A stretch of DNA of 64,000 nucleotides. Source: Przewalskia tangutica (taxonomy: Eukaryota > Streptophyta > Magnoliopsida > Solanales > Solanaceae). Below the pieces are notes generated by a model. That model worked only from the letters and a program-made list of their open reading frames with translations. It searched no databases and had not been told where the DNA came from. The stretch is taken from contig CM056725.1 in the NCBI GenBank assembly GCA_029844215.1, positions 35,804,485-35,868,484 on the forward strand, in the 5' to 3' direction. A program made the position numbers and the translations under genes. Below, in pieces: positions 32,269 through 45,510 of the stretch (its first letter is position 1; each line of letters opens with the position of its first letter).

Positions 32269-34093
32269 GCCCGCATGAGGTATTCCTCGCATCGGGGGTA
32301 GCTAACCCTCGGCATCGTCCTGGACTCCCGCAGTACGCATGGCCACATAGACCGCATGAGGTATTCCTCGCATCGGCGTAACACACCCGGAGTGATCATC
32401 CCGAACTCCCAGACTCGCATAGGTCCCATGGACCCGCATGAGGTATTCCTCGCATCGGGGGCGGCTAACCCACGACATCATAACAAGTCAGGAGGGTGAG
32501 TGATATAATACTAACACAACAGCTTATCGTTAAACAACATAAGCACAACAAGAATAACCTCCTTACACAAGCGTCACAAGATACTAACACACGTAGCATC
32601 ATAACATGTTTATCAAACCAACTTACCATACCTTCAAACATCATTTCAAGCATTTGATAAACAAATAATTAAACCGTTTTTCTTATCTTTCTTAAGTCGT
32701 TATAGCTAACTTCCCATAAAGCTAGTATAACACTTAAACTTTTTATGAAAACCAAGTATTACTTTTCTTCCAAAATGATTCATAACTATTTTTGAAATAT
32801 TCAAGATTCTTATTAATTAGAACTCAAGTCCAAAGACATCAAAGTAAAGCCAAATTTAGTTTAACACACGTACGTCTACCGTACTATATATATTTCACAA
32901 ATATCATGCTCAAAGAGATAGGAAGAATCACATACCTCCTCGGCTAAATCCACTTGCCAAGTCGGATATGTCGCGCGCAGAGTGTCAACCTATAATAGTC
33001 AAAACACGCCTATCAACTTCTAGTTTTACGTGGGATTCTTCTAAGTAAGATTCCTCTTAGTCTACGAAAAATTGGGCAGCACCTCCCCCGTTTCTACTCA
33101 ATTCTCCACCTTTTTCAAGGCCCGATAATAGTAACCAACATGCCATAAATAAGGCGCAATAATTCCGAATTTTAAAGAAGGGGATCACACGCCCAAACGG
33201 AACGCGATTAACAATCTCTCCTTAACAACAACAATAAGTAAAGAAGGGGATCACACGCCCAAATGGAACGCGATTAACAATCTTCCCCTTAACAACAACA
33301 ATAATTAAAGAAGGGGATCACACGCCCAAACGGAACGCGATTAACAATCTTCCCCTTAACAACAATGTAAATACAATCCAAAGTAAATACAGTCAAAAGT
33401 AAATACGGTCCAAAGTAAATACGGTCCAAAGTAAATACGGTCCTTAAGTTGGGGTCCTTGGCCAACTTTTACAATTTTACTTATCCAATTACTTCATTAG
33501 TCTTCCAACTTATATTCTAATCTTTATATAAGTTATAGTTTCTTTGTTGTTAACTTCTTAGTAAGTAATTGATACATTTTTACCATTTTAATGGCTAATA
33601 TGTCAATTCTCCTTTTAACATCTTAACAAGATCCAAATCTTTCCTTATATCTCATATTCCATAATATACTTCCCATATATGTATAATATCCAATATACAT
33701 AATAATCAACTTCACAAAGAGGTTAAGGTTCATTACCTCAAAATAGCCCAAAAATATCCAAGAACTTAAAGTCGCTCCTAAGCAAGTTTTAGCTCCAAAT
33801 CTTTGTGTTCCAAACCACCACAAGTCACCCTTAGAAGTTTCTAACCAACTTCTATTCAAGAATTAACTCCAAAAAGTGAAGAACACTAAAGTTCCATTGT
33901 TGCATGCTCTCGGCTTTGTGAGGATTTTTTAGGCTAGGGGTGTGAAATCTTGTCTAACTCTTGGTTAATAATCTTCCTAATACATTAAGGAAGAACACTT
34001 ATAAGTTTAAGAATTTTTGGACAACATTTGCTCAAGAAAGTGGGGGGTTGGACGAGAGCACTAGGGAGGGAGAGAAAAATATTTTCAAGTCTT
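32269..34093 (-). repeat. Partial LTR, left part of fragment 5
   Basis: Begins in the GC-rich repeat zone (GCATGAGGTATTCCTCGCAT three times at about 32270-32455) and continues through conserved mid-LTR blocks. It has an added tandem array at 33170-33440 and is interrupted at 34098 by element C. It continues at 48955. Confidence 0.75.
33170..33440. repeat. Two adjacent tandem arrays: 67-bp x3 and 16-bp x5
   Basis: Three copies of a unit starting AAAGAAGGGGATCACACGCC (near 33173, 33239 and 33307), followed by about five copies of AAGTAAATACGGTCCA-like units at 33364-33440. They occur only in this LTR copy within the window. Confidence 0.85.
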
Positions 34094-34098
34094 GAAAT
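34094..34098. repeat. Target-site duplication GAAAT, left copy
   Basis: GAAAT directly before TGTAACGACCCG; repeated at 48950-48954 after the opposite LTR terminus. Confidence 0.88.
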
Positions 34099-37000
34099 TG
34101 TAACGACCCGTCCCGGGGCCCGTTACTGGTGCCTTATCCCGGGCACCCTAGTGACACAATATCAGAGAAAACCAGCGGAAAATAAAACTTTAAACAAGAA
34201 ACAAGATATATGATCATAAAACAGGCCAACCCAACGGTTACCTTCCAATAACATATATAAATACAACTCTTTCAAAACGAACAGTTTAATCCTTTTTACA
34301 AACCACACTTGCATTACTCTGCACCTCTAAGATTTACAACAACTATGACGGGACGGGGCCCGCCATACCACGAATGTACAAGAACCTACAACTCGGGAAC
34401 ACATACAAAAGATAAGCCTCGGAGAAACGGAGCTTCCCAACTGATCGAGATCCTAGGCGAGGATCCACGGCCGATGTACCTCTACTGCGGCATGAACGCG
34501 GCCCCGAAGGAGTCGATACAAGTACCAAGTATGTGAAATCGTAAAATCAGAATGAAATCATACTAGTCTATATAAAGCGAGACATGTATGATAACCAAAC
34601 TGATTCACAACATAAAAGCGATCATGTCGATCGAGGACTCACGCCTCAAGTCATCACTCAAATATAACTATGGGTCTCACGCCCACAACATCAATCATGT
34701 TCGCGTCATGGCGCGTGCCGATTCTGCATCGGTGTAGACATGTCCATGATGCAACAATAATACCAATGCCCACGCGTGCCCGGAATTCTACCTCGGTGTA
34801 GACACGTCCGTGACATCAACAATAATATACTGGGTGATCAACCCTGCCGCATGGCCACATGCCCCCGGAATTCTACCTCGGTGTAGACATGTCCATGTAA
34901 CCACAATAACAATACATCGGGTAATCAACCCGACCGCATGGCCGCATGCCCCCGGAATTCTACCTCGGTGTAGACATGTCCATGTGACATCAACAACAAG
35001 ACAGTAATCAAAATGGAAACATACCCGTGGAATTCTCCATCACCGCCAAAGACGCGTCAGTAAGTTCTCAACAAGTCGACCGGCCCTCTATCGAGAGACG
35101 CGGTAACACAGAAATACCACACTTGCACAACAAAGGCTATCATCACAAGCATAGGCAAGTTTCACAACAACACGCATAGGCAAGTTTCTCAACAACAAGC
35201 ATAGGCAAGTTTCACACAACTCAAAGTACTTTCATTTTATGCCAAAGTACGGGTTTTAACCCCAAAGTACTACATACGTTAAGTTTTTTTAAAGAGATCC
35301 ATTACTTTTATAAAGTCACCCGATGCGTAGTATTAGAATGACCAACCACATTCCTTTTCAAAATCAAGTAACAACATTCTTTTCCTAAGTTCGGTTTGCC
35401 TAGTTCGATTACTCAAGCTTCTCATTTTCAAATGCTCAAGTCACTTATTTTAGAAAGGTTTCATAACTCATAGTCTTAATCTCTTTTAAAGCAATTGAGT
35501 AACATATGTCATATATGTGAGTAGTTTATTCTTGTTTATAACGATCTTATTACGACCATGATCTAGAAAATGTAATATCATTTTGTCTCATCTTAGCTTC
35601 ATGCGGATGGAGGTTTCTCTTGGTTTTAATACAATACATCATTATTCAATACATTTTCCTTTATTAACGCTGCGGTGCTGTCGATACACATTCGATTTCA
35701 AATCGGTAAAACATTATCCCTTTAAAACCAAGTACTCATTACTCACGAATGAGGTTTCACACAAACATCCACATTAAAACAAATAAGTTAAGTCTCTTAT
35801 CTTATAAGATCAAGTCTCTTAACTTCTAACATCAGAAACCATTTTCACTACATAAGGTCGTTATAACTAACTTCCCATAAAGCTATTATAACACCACATG
35901 TTTTAAACCAACCAAAACACTTAGCACATGTATGCGTCTACCGTACTACATAGTTCACAACAATCATGCTAGAAAAGATAGGAAGAGGTTCACATACCTC
36001 GCGACGATTTATCGACAATAAGCAAAATGCTCCAAGTACTACAACCGCTAGCCCTTTCCACTCCTCGAGTAGAATACGCTACTCTTAGTACTTTCACCTA
36101 TAAAGGTCACAAACGTCTATTAACCCCAAAACACAAGTTTCTATCTTTCTACGTAAAATTCGGCGCCTCACTTTCCATGACAGCGTAAATCTCCTCTGCC
36201 GAGTAGGCTGAAGCCAACCGGGGGTTTACGCCTAACCTGACGTGTACAATTCTACTCGAGAATACTACACAAGTCTACTACAATACAATCTATGTAAATA
36301 CTGATTCGATTCGATTCTTTATTCTTCAGCTTAAGTCAAAAGACATTGCGAATACTAAGTATAGTTCCATATATAGTATACTTCAACTATATATTCTAAC
36401 AAACATGTAATTTCCAATTACAATAGAGGACAAGATAATTACCTCGATAAGCCCATAATTATCCAAGTTATAATGTCGATCTGAGCAAGGTTTAGCTCTA
36501 CTCCGTGCGCTCCAAACAACCCTTAGAAGTTCTAACTAACTTCTACTCAAATACTTGACCAACTATGAAGATTTCCTTAGGGTTTCGGTTTGAGACTAAA
36601 AGGACAAAAGGTAGTATTTCCGACTCTACGTATAGAGGTATCTTGGAATACTACAAGGTACAAGGCTAAGGTATTTTGGGCATTATAACAATACTAGGAG
36701 TATTTCTATACCACAACAAGGGTATTATACCAAAACAACTAGGCTGGGGGTACCCACTGAAGGCACCACAGGGGAGGGAGGAGGCCTCGGCCAAGACTCT
36801 CAAAAGAGGGGATGAGTTGGGACGAACTCAACACTAGAGGAGGGGAGGATTTTAGGCTTGGAAGGTTTCATTTGTGGATGAAGAGTTCATCAACATAAGG
36901 GGGTATTTATAGCAAAACCAAAGGCCAACCAATGGCAAGATCAAGCCATGTGCAAGGCAAGTGTAAGGCCAAGATCAAGCCAAGTGCACCCTAAACCCTA

Positions 37001-37610
37001 CTCCACAAAACACTCACAAAACAATGCACCAAACAAGGCCAAAACAAGGCCAAAACAAGGAGGAAGGCGTCCCCAGCTTACCCAAACTGTCACGAGGGTG
37101 ACAAGTGTCACCTCTCGTTGGCCCAAAGATGTTCCGTCGCTCGGAAAAATCTGCAAAAATACAAAAGCGACATAGTCGGAATTTTCCCCTCGAAGTTATG
37201 CAAAACGTTTCGTCGAAACGACTCTGTCGGGTGTTGTGCACAAAGGTAAATTCGGCCAAGGGTGCCACATGGGGGTGACACGTGTCGCCCCCTGATTCGC
37301 CCAGAATATTTCGTCTTCCGAAAATATCCAAAATACCGGTAATCTCAAAAACAAAGCGGGCCCCAAAACCCCGCAAATTTCTCCCGTGGGCCCCACGTGA
37401 CCATTTAGAAAATAAAATCTCAAAATTCTAAAATAATTTAAGAAGCCCATATACCAAATGGGAATCCAATTCCCATTAACGAACCTTTTTCTTCACAAAT
37501 AACGGAAACTTTTCCGTGAAAACTCACATCTTTCTTTCTTCAAATTTTACTGCGTACTCTGCAAATGCGTGCGTCCTCACATACATACCCTGAAACTACG
37601 GGGTATAACA
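34099..37610 (-). repeat. C LTR 1 (terminal 3' LTR, 3512 bp)
   Basis: TGTAACGACCCG to cggggtataaca. An ~85-bp repeat array lies at 34714-34998, 27-bp repeats at about 35148-35222. TATTTATA is at 36904-36911, about 700 bp from the LTR 5' end, farther than in A, B or D. There are two U3 dyads, 37094-37115 (CAAGTG centre) and 37272-37291 (CACGTG centre). Confidence 0.87.
34714..34998 (-). repeat. ~85-bp minisatellite in C LTR 1
   Basis: Four to five units with GGAATTCTACCTCGGTGTAG followed by CATGTCCATG and a short CA-rich stretch. Present at the same place in LTR 2 (40440-40715) and LTR 3 (46125-46405). Confidence 0.85.
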
Positions 37611-37645
37611 CTCTCCCCTCCTTAGAAACATTCGTCCCGAATGTT
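37611..37645 (-). promoter_or_regulatory. Polypurine tract and inverted repeat (C unit 1)
   Basis: AAGGAGGGGAGAG on the minus strand (37611-37623) next to the LTR, with AACATTCG/CGAATGTT at 37627-37645. Confidence 0.82.
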
Positions 37646-38384
37646 CCTTCTCAAGTCGGATAATGATAAAGTTCCTCTAACAAGTTGCCAACGCCACGAC
37701 AGCCACGAAATAACACACGTCTCTTCTTTCCTTACTCGTCGTGCCGCTTCTCGAACACTTGAACTCTCCCAAGACGTACCATACTTCAGTCATTACTTCG
37801 TTCGAAAATCTGCAGTCACTACCTCCAAACTTGGTCATCTTACTAACCTCAAACTTCCTTAAGGCCATTCCCGGCCTTTCTGAACCGCTCGGTCGAACGC
37901 GTCCACGAACTCATACGATGGTCACACAAACTTGGGCCTAGCATCCTCGTGACCCTACCACTGGCGGGACCACCCAGGCGACCCCACCCCAAACCGGGTT
38001 CTGGGTTGACCCGCAAATGGTCCTCAACCCGACCCCAATCGCCAAACTCTTGTTCCCGATCCGAACAATCTTACTAATTCACATCATGAAAGCTACCACT
38101 TCCATCTCACACTACCCACGGACTTATCACACAAATAAATCCCACGTATACTACTACTCTGATAAGGGTCAAAAATAAATCTTTAACTCAAGACGACCTT
38201 ACCCCTAAGGTCTCAGTCGTGACATAGTCTAAGGTTCACACTTACCATGCCCCCATACGTATCCTCCCAACTAAGCATGTTTTCTAACTCATAATTAACA
38301 CAACGCTATTCGTACATAGCACATAATAATGAGACCATCATAACAAGCATACCAAAACTCTAGAGGTTAAGGATATACCTGAAG
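37646..38384 (-). other. Non-coding 3' internal region (C unit 1)
   Basis: About 740 bp downstream of gag with no recognisable domain. Collinear with 43348-44060 and with the end of element A. Its conservation in length among subfamily 1 copies suggests that the ancestor already lacked pol here. Confidence 0.6.
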
Positions 38385-39611
38385 CTACCGCTCCCCTCTA
38401 ATCATAGGCACGCCTGCAGTGCATGCTATGAAAGGCGATGAACCACCATCGATCCAGTGGTCGAGTCGTAACATCCGTCTACCCTTGGTCGGACAGTTCC
38501 TCGCAAAATGGCCTGCTGTCGCCAAAAATAACAAGCTCCCGCACCATGACACTCCCGAAATGCGGTCTACCACATCGACCACCGAGGTAGGGTGACCGCA
38601 TCGCCAACACTTAATTCCTCGAAACTCAACCTCGAGCCACGACCGCTCCCGAATACTCAAGGTTGTGGAGGACCACTGCCGGGCGGAGGTACAAAACTAG
38701 TATCTTCTTGGCGGTCCGCCTCGAAAGTCACCAAGGACCCTGTTGTTCGGCCTCTTCTGCGATCTTGGTCATTCCGTCGACCTCTCGCGTGCCTCACATC
38801 GGTCGTGAGCTGCGTGCGGGCAATGTCCATGCCAGGCTGAAGAGCTACTCCTGAACATGCCTCTGACATGTAATCATCGAGCACTGTAACATATCGGTGC
38901 ACTCGATCCTCCATACTAGCTACCAACGCTGGGACGTCTGCCAATGAGTCGAACTCACATTGTACTCCCGAGCGCGCGCTCTGTCTAAGCATCAAAAATC
39001 TGCCGGCCGTGCCCTCCTCATCTGCGGAGGCAAGAAGTGCGTGAGAAAGCCCCGAAAACTCATCCCATACCGCGGAGGTGCATGCTCTCCCGAAAGCTCG
39101 TGAATCAAACCAATCGATTGCGGTATCACGCGGCCGATCTGAACCAAAGGTCACGCACTCGGTCTCTGAAGCCTTGATCACCGCGTGATCCGGTAGCTGC
39201 CGGATGAACTCTTGCGGACCATCCTCGTGCCTCGACCCATAAAACTCGCGGGCTACAACTCGTAAAGTCCGTAGCCTCAAACTATCTGCTCGGGGTGAAC
39301 GGCTGGTCTTCTTTGGGCCAGGCTGCTGCATCCGGCTATCCTCATATCGGCCACGACCACGGCGGCAGCAAGCCATCTCGCGTAACCCATCTCCTCCGCC
39401 CCGGTGTGGGGTGGAGGCTCAGTCTTGTGGTCTCAGCAGCCACTGCTGCGGCTCTAAACTCTGCTGGGGCTGGCGGCGTCACAAAACCCGCCGTCTGAAG
39501 CACAACCTCAGGTGCTGTCCGGACCTGCGCCCTCGTACTCCTCTGTATCTCACTAGCAGCACCCTCGGCTGTCTTGCCCTTCTGGGCTCTGGTTGCCTTG
39601 CGCGGAGGCAT
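38385..39611 (-). pseudogene. gag of C unit 1 (best-preserved gag in the window)
   Basis: Capsid/nucleocapsid gene of the non-autonomous element, about 409 codons if frames are followed through. The N-terminus (39342-39611) begins MPPRKATRAQKGKTAEGAAS. The next frame (38657-39376, 239 aa) contains the retrotransposon gag core, with FYGSRHEDGPQEFIRQLPD, TAIDWFDSRAFGRAC, GRFLMLRQSARSGVQCEFDS and HRYVTVLDDYMSEACSGV. The last frame (38385-38660) carries the zinc-knuckle half AGHFARNCPTKG and ends near PMIRGER. Three frame changes separate these parts, so as read it is broken. Some changes lie at CHG triplets and could be sequence errors. Gag particles are made in the cytoplasm; whether this copy contributed any is unknown. 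Confidence 0.78.
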
Positions 39612-39721
39612 AACTGGTAAAAACGAGATACGTCAGAGGGGTCCAACTTACAACACAGCTCTAAGGCACGATCTCAGAATGAGAAGAATGGAAACCAATC
39701 CTAAATGTCCTGCACCCACAT

Positions 39722-39816
39722 GATTATATATGTGTTGCACAACACATAGATAATCAATACTCTACTAGACACGATGCGTAGACACTTTCAGAGATTAATC
39801 GCTCTGATACCACTTT
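39722..39816 (-). promoter_or_regulatory. PBS and leader stem-loop (C unit 1)
   Basis: PBS TGGTATCAGAGC is intact on the minus strand (39801-39812). The stem-loop at 39722-39755 has inner stem TATGTG/CACATA instead of GGTGTG/CACACC, so two base pairs changed on both sides. Confidence 0.8.
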
Positions 39817-42800
39817 TGTAACGACCCGTCCCGGGGCCCGTTACTGGTGCCTTATCCCGGGCACCCTAGTGACACAATATCAGAGAAAACCAGCGGAAAA
39901 TAAAACTTTAAACAAGAAACAAGATATATGATCATAAAACAGGCCAACCCAACGGTTACCTTCCAATAACATATATAAATACAACTCTTTCAAAACGAAC
40001 AGTTTAATCCTTTTTTACAAACCCTGCCCACAACAGTACTACAGACCTCTAAGATTTACAACAACTATGACGGGACAGGGCCCCGCCATACCACGAATGT
40101 ACAAGAACCTACAACTCGGGAACACATACCAAAAGATAAGCCTCGGAGAAACGGAGCTTCCCAAACTGGCGAGATCCTAGGCGAGGATCCACGGCCGATG
40201 TACCTCTACTGCGGCATGAACGCGGCCCGAGAGTCGATCTGGCAACAGTACCAAGTATGTGAAATCGTAAAAATCGTAATGAAATCATACTAGTCTATAT
40301 AAAGCAGAGACATGTATGATAACCAAACTACGATTCACAACATAAAGCGATCATGTCGATCGAGGACTCACGCCTCAGTCATCACTCAAATATAACTATG
40401 GGTCTCACGCCCACAACATCAATCATGTTCGCATCATGGCGCGTGCCGGAATCTGCATCGGTGTAGACATGTCCATGATGCAACAATAATACCAATGCCC
40501 TGGCCACGTGCCGGAATTCTACCTCGGTGTAGACGCGTCCGTATGACATCAACAATAATATCTTGGGTGATCAACCTGCGCGTAGCCACGTGCCCCGGAA
40601 TTCTACCTCGGTGTAGACATGTCCATGTAACCACAATAACAATACATCGGGTAATCAACCCGACCGCGTGGCCGCGTGCCGGAATTCTACCTCGGTGTAG
40701 ACATGTCCACGTGACATCAACAACAAGCGATAATCAAAATGGAAACATACCTGGAATTCTCCATCACCGCCAAGACGTCAAGTAAGTTCTCAATAAGTCG
40801 ACCGCCTCTATCGAGACGCGGTAACGTAAATACCACACTTGCACAACAAAGGCTATCATCACAAGCATAGGCAAGTTTCACAACAACGCATAGGCAAGTT
40901 TCTCAACAACAAGCATAGGCAAGTTTCACACAACTCAAAGTACTTTCATTTTATGCCAAAGTCGGGTTTTAACCCCAAAGTACTACATACGTTAAGTTTT
41001 TTTAAAGAGATCCATTACTTTTATAAAGTCACGATGCCGTAGTATTAGAATGACCAACCCACATTCCTTTTCAAAATCAAGTAACAACATTCTTTTCCTA
41101 AGTTCGGTTTGCCTAGTTCCAATTACTCAAGCTTCTCATTTTCAAATGCTCAAGTCACTTATTTTAGAAAGGTTTCATAACTCATAGTCTTAATCTCTTT
41201 TAAAACAATTGAGTAACATATGTCATATATGTGAGTAGTTTATTCTTGTTTATAACGATCTTATTACAAAGACCATGATCTAGAAAATGTAATATCATTT
41301 TGTCTCATCTTAGCTTCTATGCAGATGGAGGTTTCTCTTGGTTTTAATACAACACATCATTATTCAATACATTTTCCTTTATTAACGCTGCGTTGGTGCT
41401 GTCGATACACATTCGATTTCCGAAATCGGTAAACATTATCCCTTTAAAACCAAGTACTCATTACTCACGAATGAGGTTTCACACAAACATCCACATTAAA
41501 ACAAATAAGTTAAGTCTCTTATCTTATAAGATCAAGTCTCTTAACTTCTAACATCGGTAAACCATTTTCACCTACATAAGGTCGTTATAACTAACTTCCC
41601 ATAAAGCTATTATAACACCTATGTTTTAAACCAACAAAACACTTAGCACGTATGCGTCTACCGTACTACATAGTTCACAACAATCATGCTAGAAAAGATA
41701 GGAAGAGGTTCACATACCTCGCGACGATTTATCGACAATAAGCAAAATGCTCCAAGTACTACAACGCACTAGCCCTTTCCTCGCCGAGTAGAATACGCTA
41801 CTCTTAGTACTTTCACCTATAAAGGTCAAACGTCTATTAACCCCAAAACACAAGTTTCTATCTTTCTACGTAAAATTAAAGACCTCACACACACAAGCGT
41901 AAATCTCTCTCTGTGGCCACTGCAAGCCAACTGGTGGGGTTTACACGCCTAACCTGACGTGTACAATTCTACTCGATAATACTACACAAGTCTACTACAA
42001 TACGATCCTATGTAAATACAATTCGATTCTTTATTCTTCAGCTTAAGTCAAAAGACATTGCGAATACTAAGTATAGTTCCATATATAGTATACTTCAACT
42101 ATATATTCTAACAAACATGTAATTTCCAATTACAATAGAGGACAAGATAATTACCTCGATAAGCCCATAATTATCCAAGTTATAATGTCGATCCCGAGCA
42201 AGGTTTAGCTCCTACTCAGTGCGCTCCAAACAACCCTTAGAAGTTCTAACTAACTTCTACTCACATACGTCAACCAACTATGAAGATGTCCTTAGGGTTT
42301 CGGTTTGAGACTAAAAAGGACAAAAGGTAGTATTTCCGGGCTCTACGTATAGAGGTATCTTGGAATACTACAAGGTACAAGGCTAAGGTATTTTGGGCAT
42401 TATAACAATACTAGGGGAGTATTTCTATACCACAACAAGGGGTATTATACCAAAACAACTAGGCTAGTGGGTACCCACGGCCAAGGCACCAAAGGGGAGG
42501 GAGGAGGCCTCGGCCAAGACTCTCAAGAGGGGATGAGTTGGACGAACTCAACACTAGAGGAGGGAGGATTTTAGGCTTGGAAGGTGTCATGTGTGGATGA
42601 AGAGTTCATCAACATAAGGGGTGTATTTATAGCAAACCCAAAGGCCAACCAATGGCCAAGATCAAGCCATGTGCAAGGCAAGTGTAAGGCCAAGATCAAG
42701 CCAAGTGCACCCTAAACCCTACTCCACAAAACACTCCACAAAACAATGCACCAAACAAGGCCAAACAAGGCCAAAACAGGGAGGAAGACGTCCCCTCGCC

Positions 42801-43312
42801 TGAACCGTCACTTGAGGGTGACAAGTGTCACCCTCGTTGGCCCAAAGATGTTCGTCGCTCGGAAAAATCTGCAAAATACAAAACGACATAGTCGGAATTT
42901 TCCCCTCAAGTTATGCAAAACGTTTCGTCGAAAACGACTCTGTCGGGTGTTGTGCACAAAGGTAATTCGGCCGGGTGCCACGTGGGGTGACACGTGTCGC
43001 CCGATTCGCCTGAATATTTCGTCTTAGAAAATATCCAAAATACGGTAATCTCAAAAACAAAGCGGGCCTAATGCAAAACGTAAATTTCTCGTGGGCCCAC
43101 GTGACCATTTCCAAAATAAAATCTCAAAATTCTAAAATAATTTAAGAAGCCCATATACCAAATCTGGGAATCCAATTCCCATTAACGAACCTTTTCTTCA
43201 CAAATAACAGGAAACTTTTCCGTGAAAACTCAGCATCTTTCTTTCTTCAAATTTTACGCGTACTCTCGTGCGTGCGTCCTCACATACATACCCCGCAACT
43301 ACGGGTATAACA
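39817..43312 (-). repeat. C LTR 2 (central, shared LTR, 3496 bp)
   Basis: Complete LTR serving both as 3' LTR of unit 2 and 5' LTR of unit 1. TATTTATA at 42624-42631; U3 dyads at 42814-42835 and about 42984-43001; repeats at 40440-40715 and 40858-40932. No target-site duplication flanks it. Confidence 0.87.
40440..40715 (-). repeat. ~85-bp minisatellite in C LTR 2
   Basis: Four units matching LTR 1, with length differences inside units. Confidence 0.83.
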
Positions 43313-43347
43313 CTCTCCCTCCTTAGAAACATTTCGTCCGAATGTTC
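43313..43347 (-). promoter_or_regulatory. Polypurine tract (C unit 2)
   Basis: AAGGAGGGAGAG on the minus strand at 43313-43324, one G shorter than the others. The neighbouring inverted repeat is imperfect because of a one-base gain and a one-base loss. Confidence 0.75.
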
Positions 43348-44060
43348 CTTCTCAAGTCGGATAATGATAAAGTTCCTCTAACAAGTTGCCAACGCCACGC
43401 AGCGCGAAATAACACACGCCCTCTTCTTTCCTTACTCGTCGTGCCGCTTCTCGAACACTTGAACTCTCCCAAGACGTACCATACTTGGTCATTACTTCGC
43501 TCGAAAATCTCCGAGTCACTACCTCCAAACTTGGTCATCTTACTAACCTCAAACTTCCTTAAGGCCATTCCGGCCTTTACGAACCGCTCAGTCGAACGCG
43601 TCCACGAACTCATCGATGGTCACACAAACTTGGGCCTAGCATCCTCGTGACCCTACCACCTGGCGGGACCACCCAGAACTGACCCACCCCAAACCGGGTT
43701 CTGGGTTGACCGCAAATGGTCCTCAACCCGACCCCAACGCGCCAAACTCTTGTTCCGATCCGAACAATCTTACTAATTCACATCATGAAAGCTACCACTT
43801 CCATCTCACACTACCCACGGACTTATCACACAAATAAATCCCACGTATACTACTACTCGATAAGGGTCAAAAATAAATCTTTAACTCAAGACGACCTTAC
43901 CCCTAGGTCTCGCCGTGACATAGTCTAAGGTTCACACTTACCATGCCCCATCGTATCCTCCCAACTAAGCATGTTTTCTAACTCATAATTAACACAACGC
44001 TATTCGTACATAGCACATAATAATGAGACCATCATAACAAGCATACCAAAACTCTAGAGG
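43348..44060 (-). other. Non-coding 3' internal region (C unit 2)
   Basis: Collinear with 37646-38384; no coding domain recognised. Confidence 0.58.
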
Positions 44061-45307
44061 TTAAGGATATACCAAGCTACCGCTCACTCTAATCATAGGC
44101 ACGCCTGCAGTGCATGCTATGAAAGGCGATGAACCAGCCACGATCCGTGAGGTGAGTCGTAACATCCGTGCTACCCTTGGTGGACAGTTCGCAAAATGGC
44201 CGCTGGCCAAAAATAACAAGCTCCCTGGCACCATGACACTCCCGAAATGCGGTCTACCACATCGACCACACCGAGGTAGGGGTGACCGCGTCGCCAACAC
44301 CCCTAATTCCTGAAACTGAACCCTTGGAGCCACGACTGCTCCGAATACTCAAGGTTGTGGAGGACCACTCTGCATCGGCGGAGGTACAAAACTAGTATCT
44401 TCTTTGAGGCGGTCCGCCTCGAAAGTCACCAAAGGACCACTGTTGTTACGGCCTCTTCTGCTGATCTTGGTCATTCCGTCGACCTCTCCGTGCCTCACAT
44501 CCCGGTCGTGAGCTGCGTGCGGGCAATGTACGTGCGGTGAAGAGCTACTCCCGAACATGCCTCGACATGTAATCATCGAGCCACTGTAACATATCGGTGC
44601 ACTCGATCCTCCATACTAGCTACGCTGGCGGGGCGTCACGCCAATGAGTCGAACTCCACATTGTACTCCCGAACCGTGCGCGCTCTGTCTAAGCATCAAA
44701 AATCTGCGGCCCGCGTGCCTCGCCATCTGCGGAGGCAAGAAGTGCGTGAGAAAGCCCCGAAAACTCATCCCATACTGCTGGAGTGCGTATGCTCTCCCGA
44801 AAGCTCCATGAATCAAACCAATCGATCGCGGTATCACGCGCGGCCGATGCGAACAAAGGTCACAGACTCGGTCTCTGAAGCCTTGATCACCGCGTGATCC
44901 GTAGCTGCCGGATGAACTCTTGCGGACCATCCTCGAGCCTCGACCCATAAAACTCGGCGGGCTACAACTCGTAAAGTCCCGTAGCCTCAAACTATCTGCT
45001 CGGGGTGAACCATCGGTGCTTTGGGCTGAACTGCTGCGTCGATCTATCCTCATATCGGCCACGACCACGGCGGCCAGCGGGCCATCTCGCGTAACCCATC
45101 TCCTGCGGTGTGGGGTGGAGGCTCGGTCTTGTGGTCTCAGCAGCTGCTGCGACTCTAAACTCTTTGGGGTGGCGGCGTCCTGAAAACCCGCCGTCGAAGC
45201 ACAACCTCAGTCTTTGTCGGACCTGCGCCTCGTGCTCCTCAGATCTCACTAGCGGCTCCCTCGGCTGTCTTGCCCTTCTGGGCTCTGGTTGCCTTGCGCG
45301 GAGGCAT
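44061..45307 (-). pseudogene. gag of C unit 2, more fragmented
   Basis: Same order as unit 1: start CAT at 45305-45307, the N-terminal KGKTAEGAA region, gag core segments RRFLMLRQSAHGSGVQCGVR and SPRADSLRLRDF in shifted frames (44616-45068), and a C-terminal frame 44061-44333 with GHFANCPP and GSSPFIACTAGVPMIR. The zinc-knuckle tail lacks a residue relative to unit 1 (HFANCP against HFARNCP). It has more one- and two-base losses than unit 1, mostly at CAG, CTG or CCG, so the difference in decay between the units may be technical. Confidence 0.72.
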
Positions 45308-45417
45308 AACTGGTAAAAACGAGATACGTCAGAGGGGTCCAACTTACAACACAACTCTAAGGCACGATCTCAGAATGAGAAGAATGGAAACCAATCCTAA
45401 ATGTCCTGCGACCTCAC

Positions 45418-45510
45418 GATTATAGATGTGGTGCAACACATCGATAATCAAGACTCTACTAGACACGGTTCGTAGACACTTTCCGAGGATTAAGCGCTCG
45501 ATACCACTTT
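45418..45510 (-). promoter_or_regulatory. PBS and leader stem-loop (C unit 2)
   Basis: PBS reads TGGTATCGAGC (45496-45506). The stem-loop at 45418-45449 has inner stem GATGTG/CACATC, a third fully paired version, with a 6-nt loop TTGCAC. Confidence 0.75.

Noticed and set aside
34714..35222. CRISPR-like alternation of repeats
   Set aside because: Units are contiguous or separated by related sequence, with no unique spacers, in a plant LTR; no cas genes.
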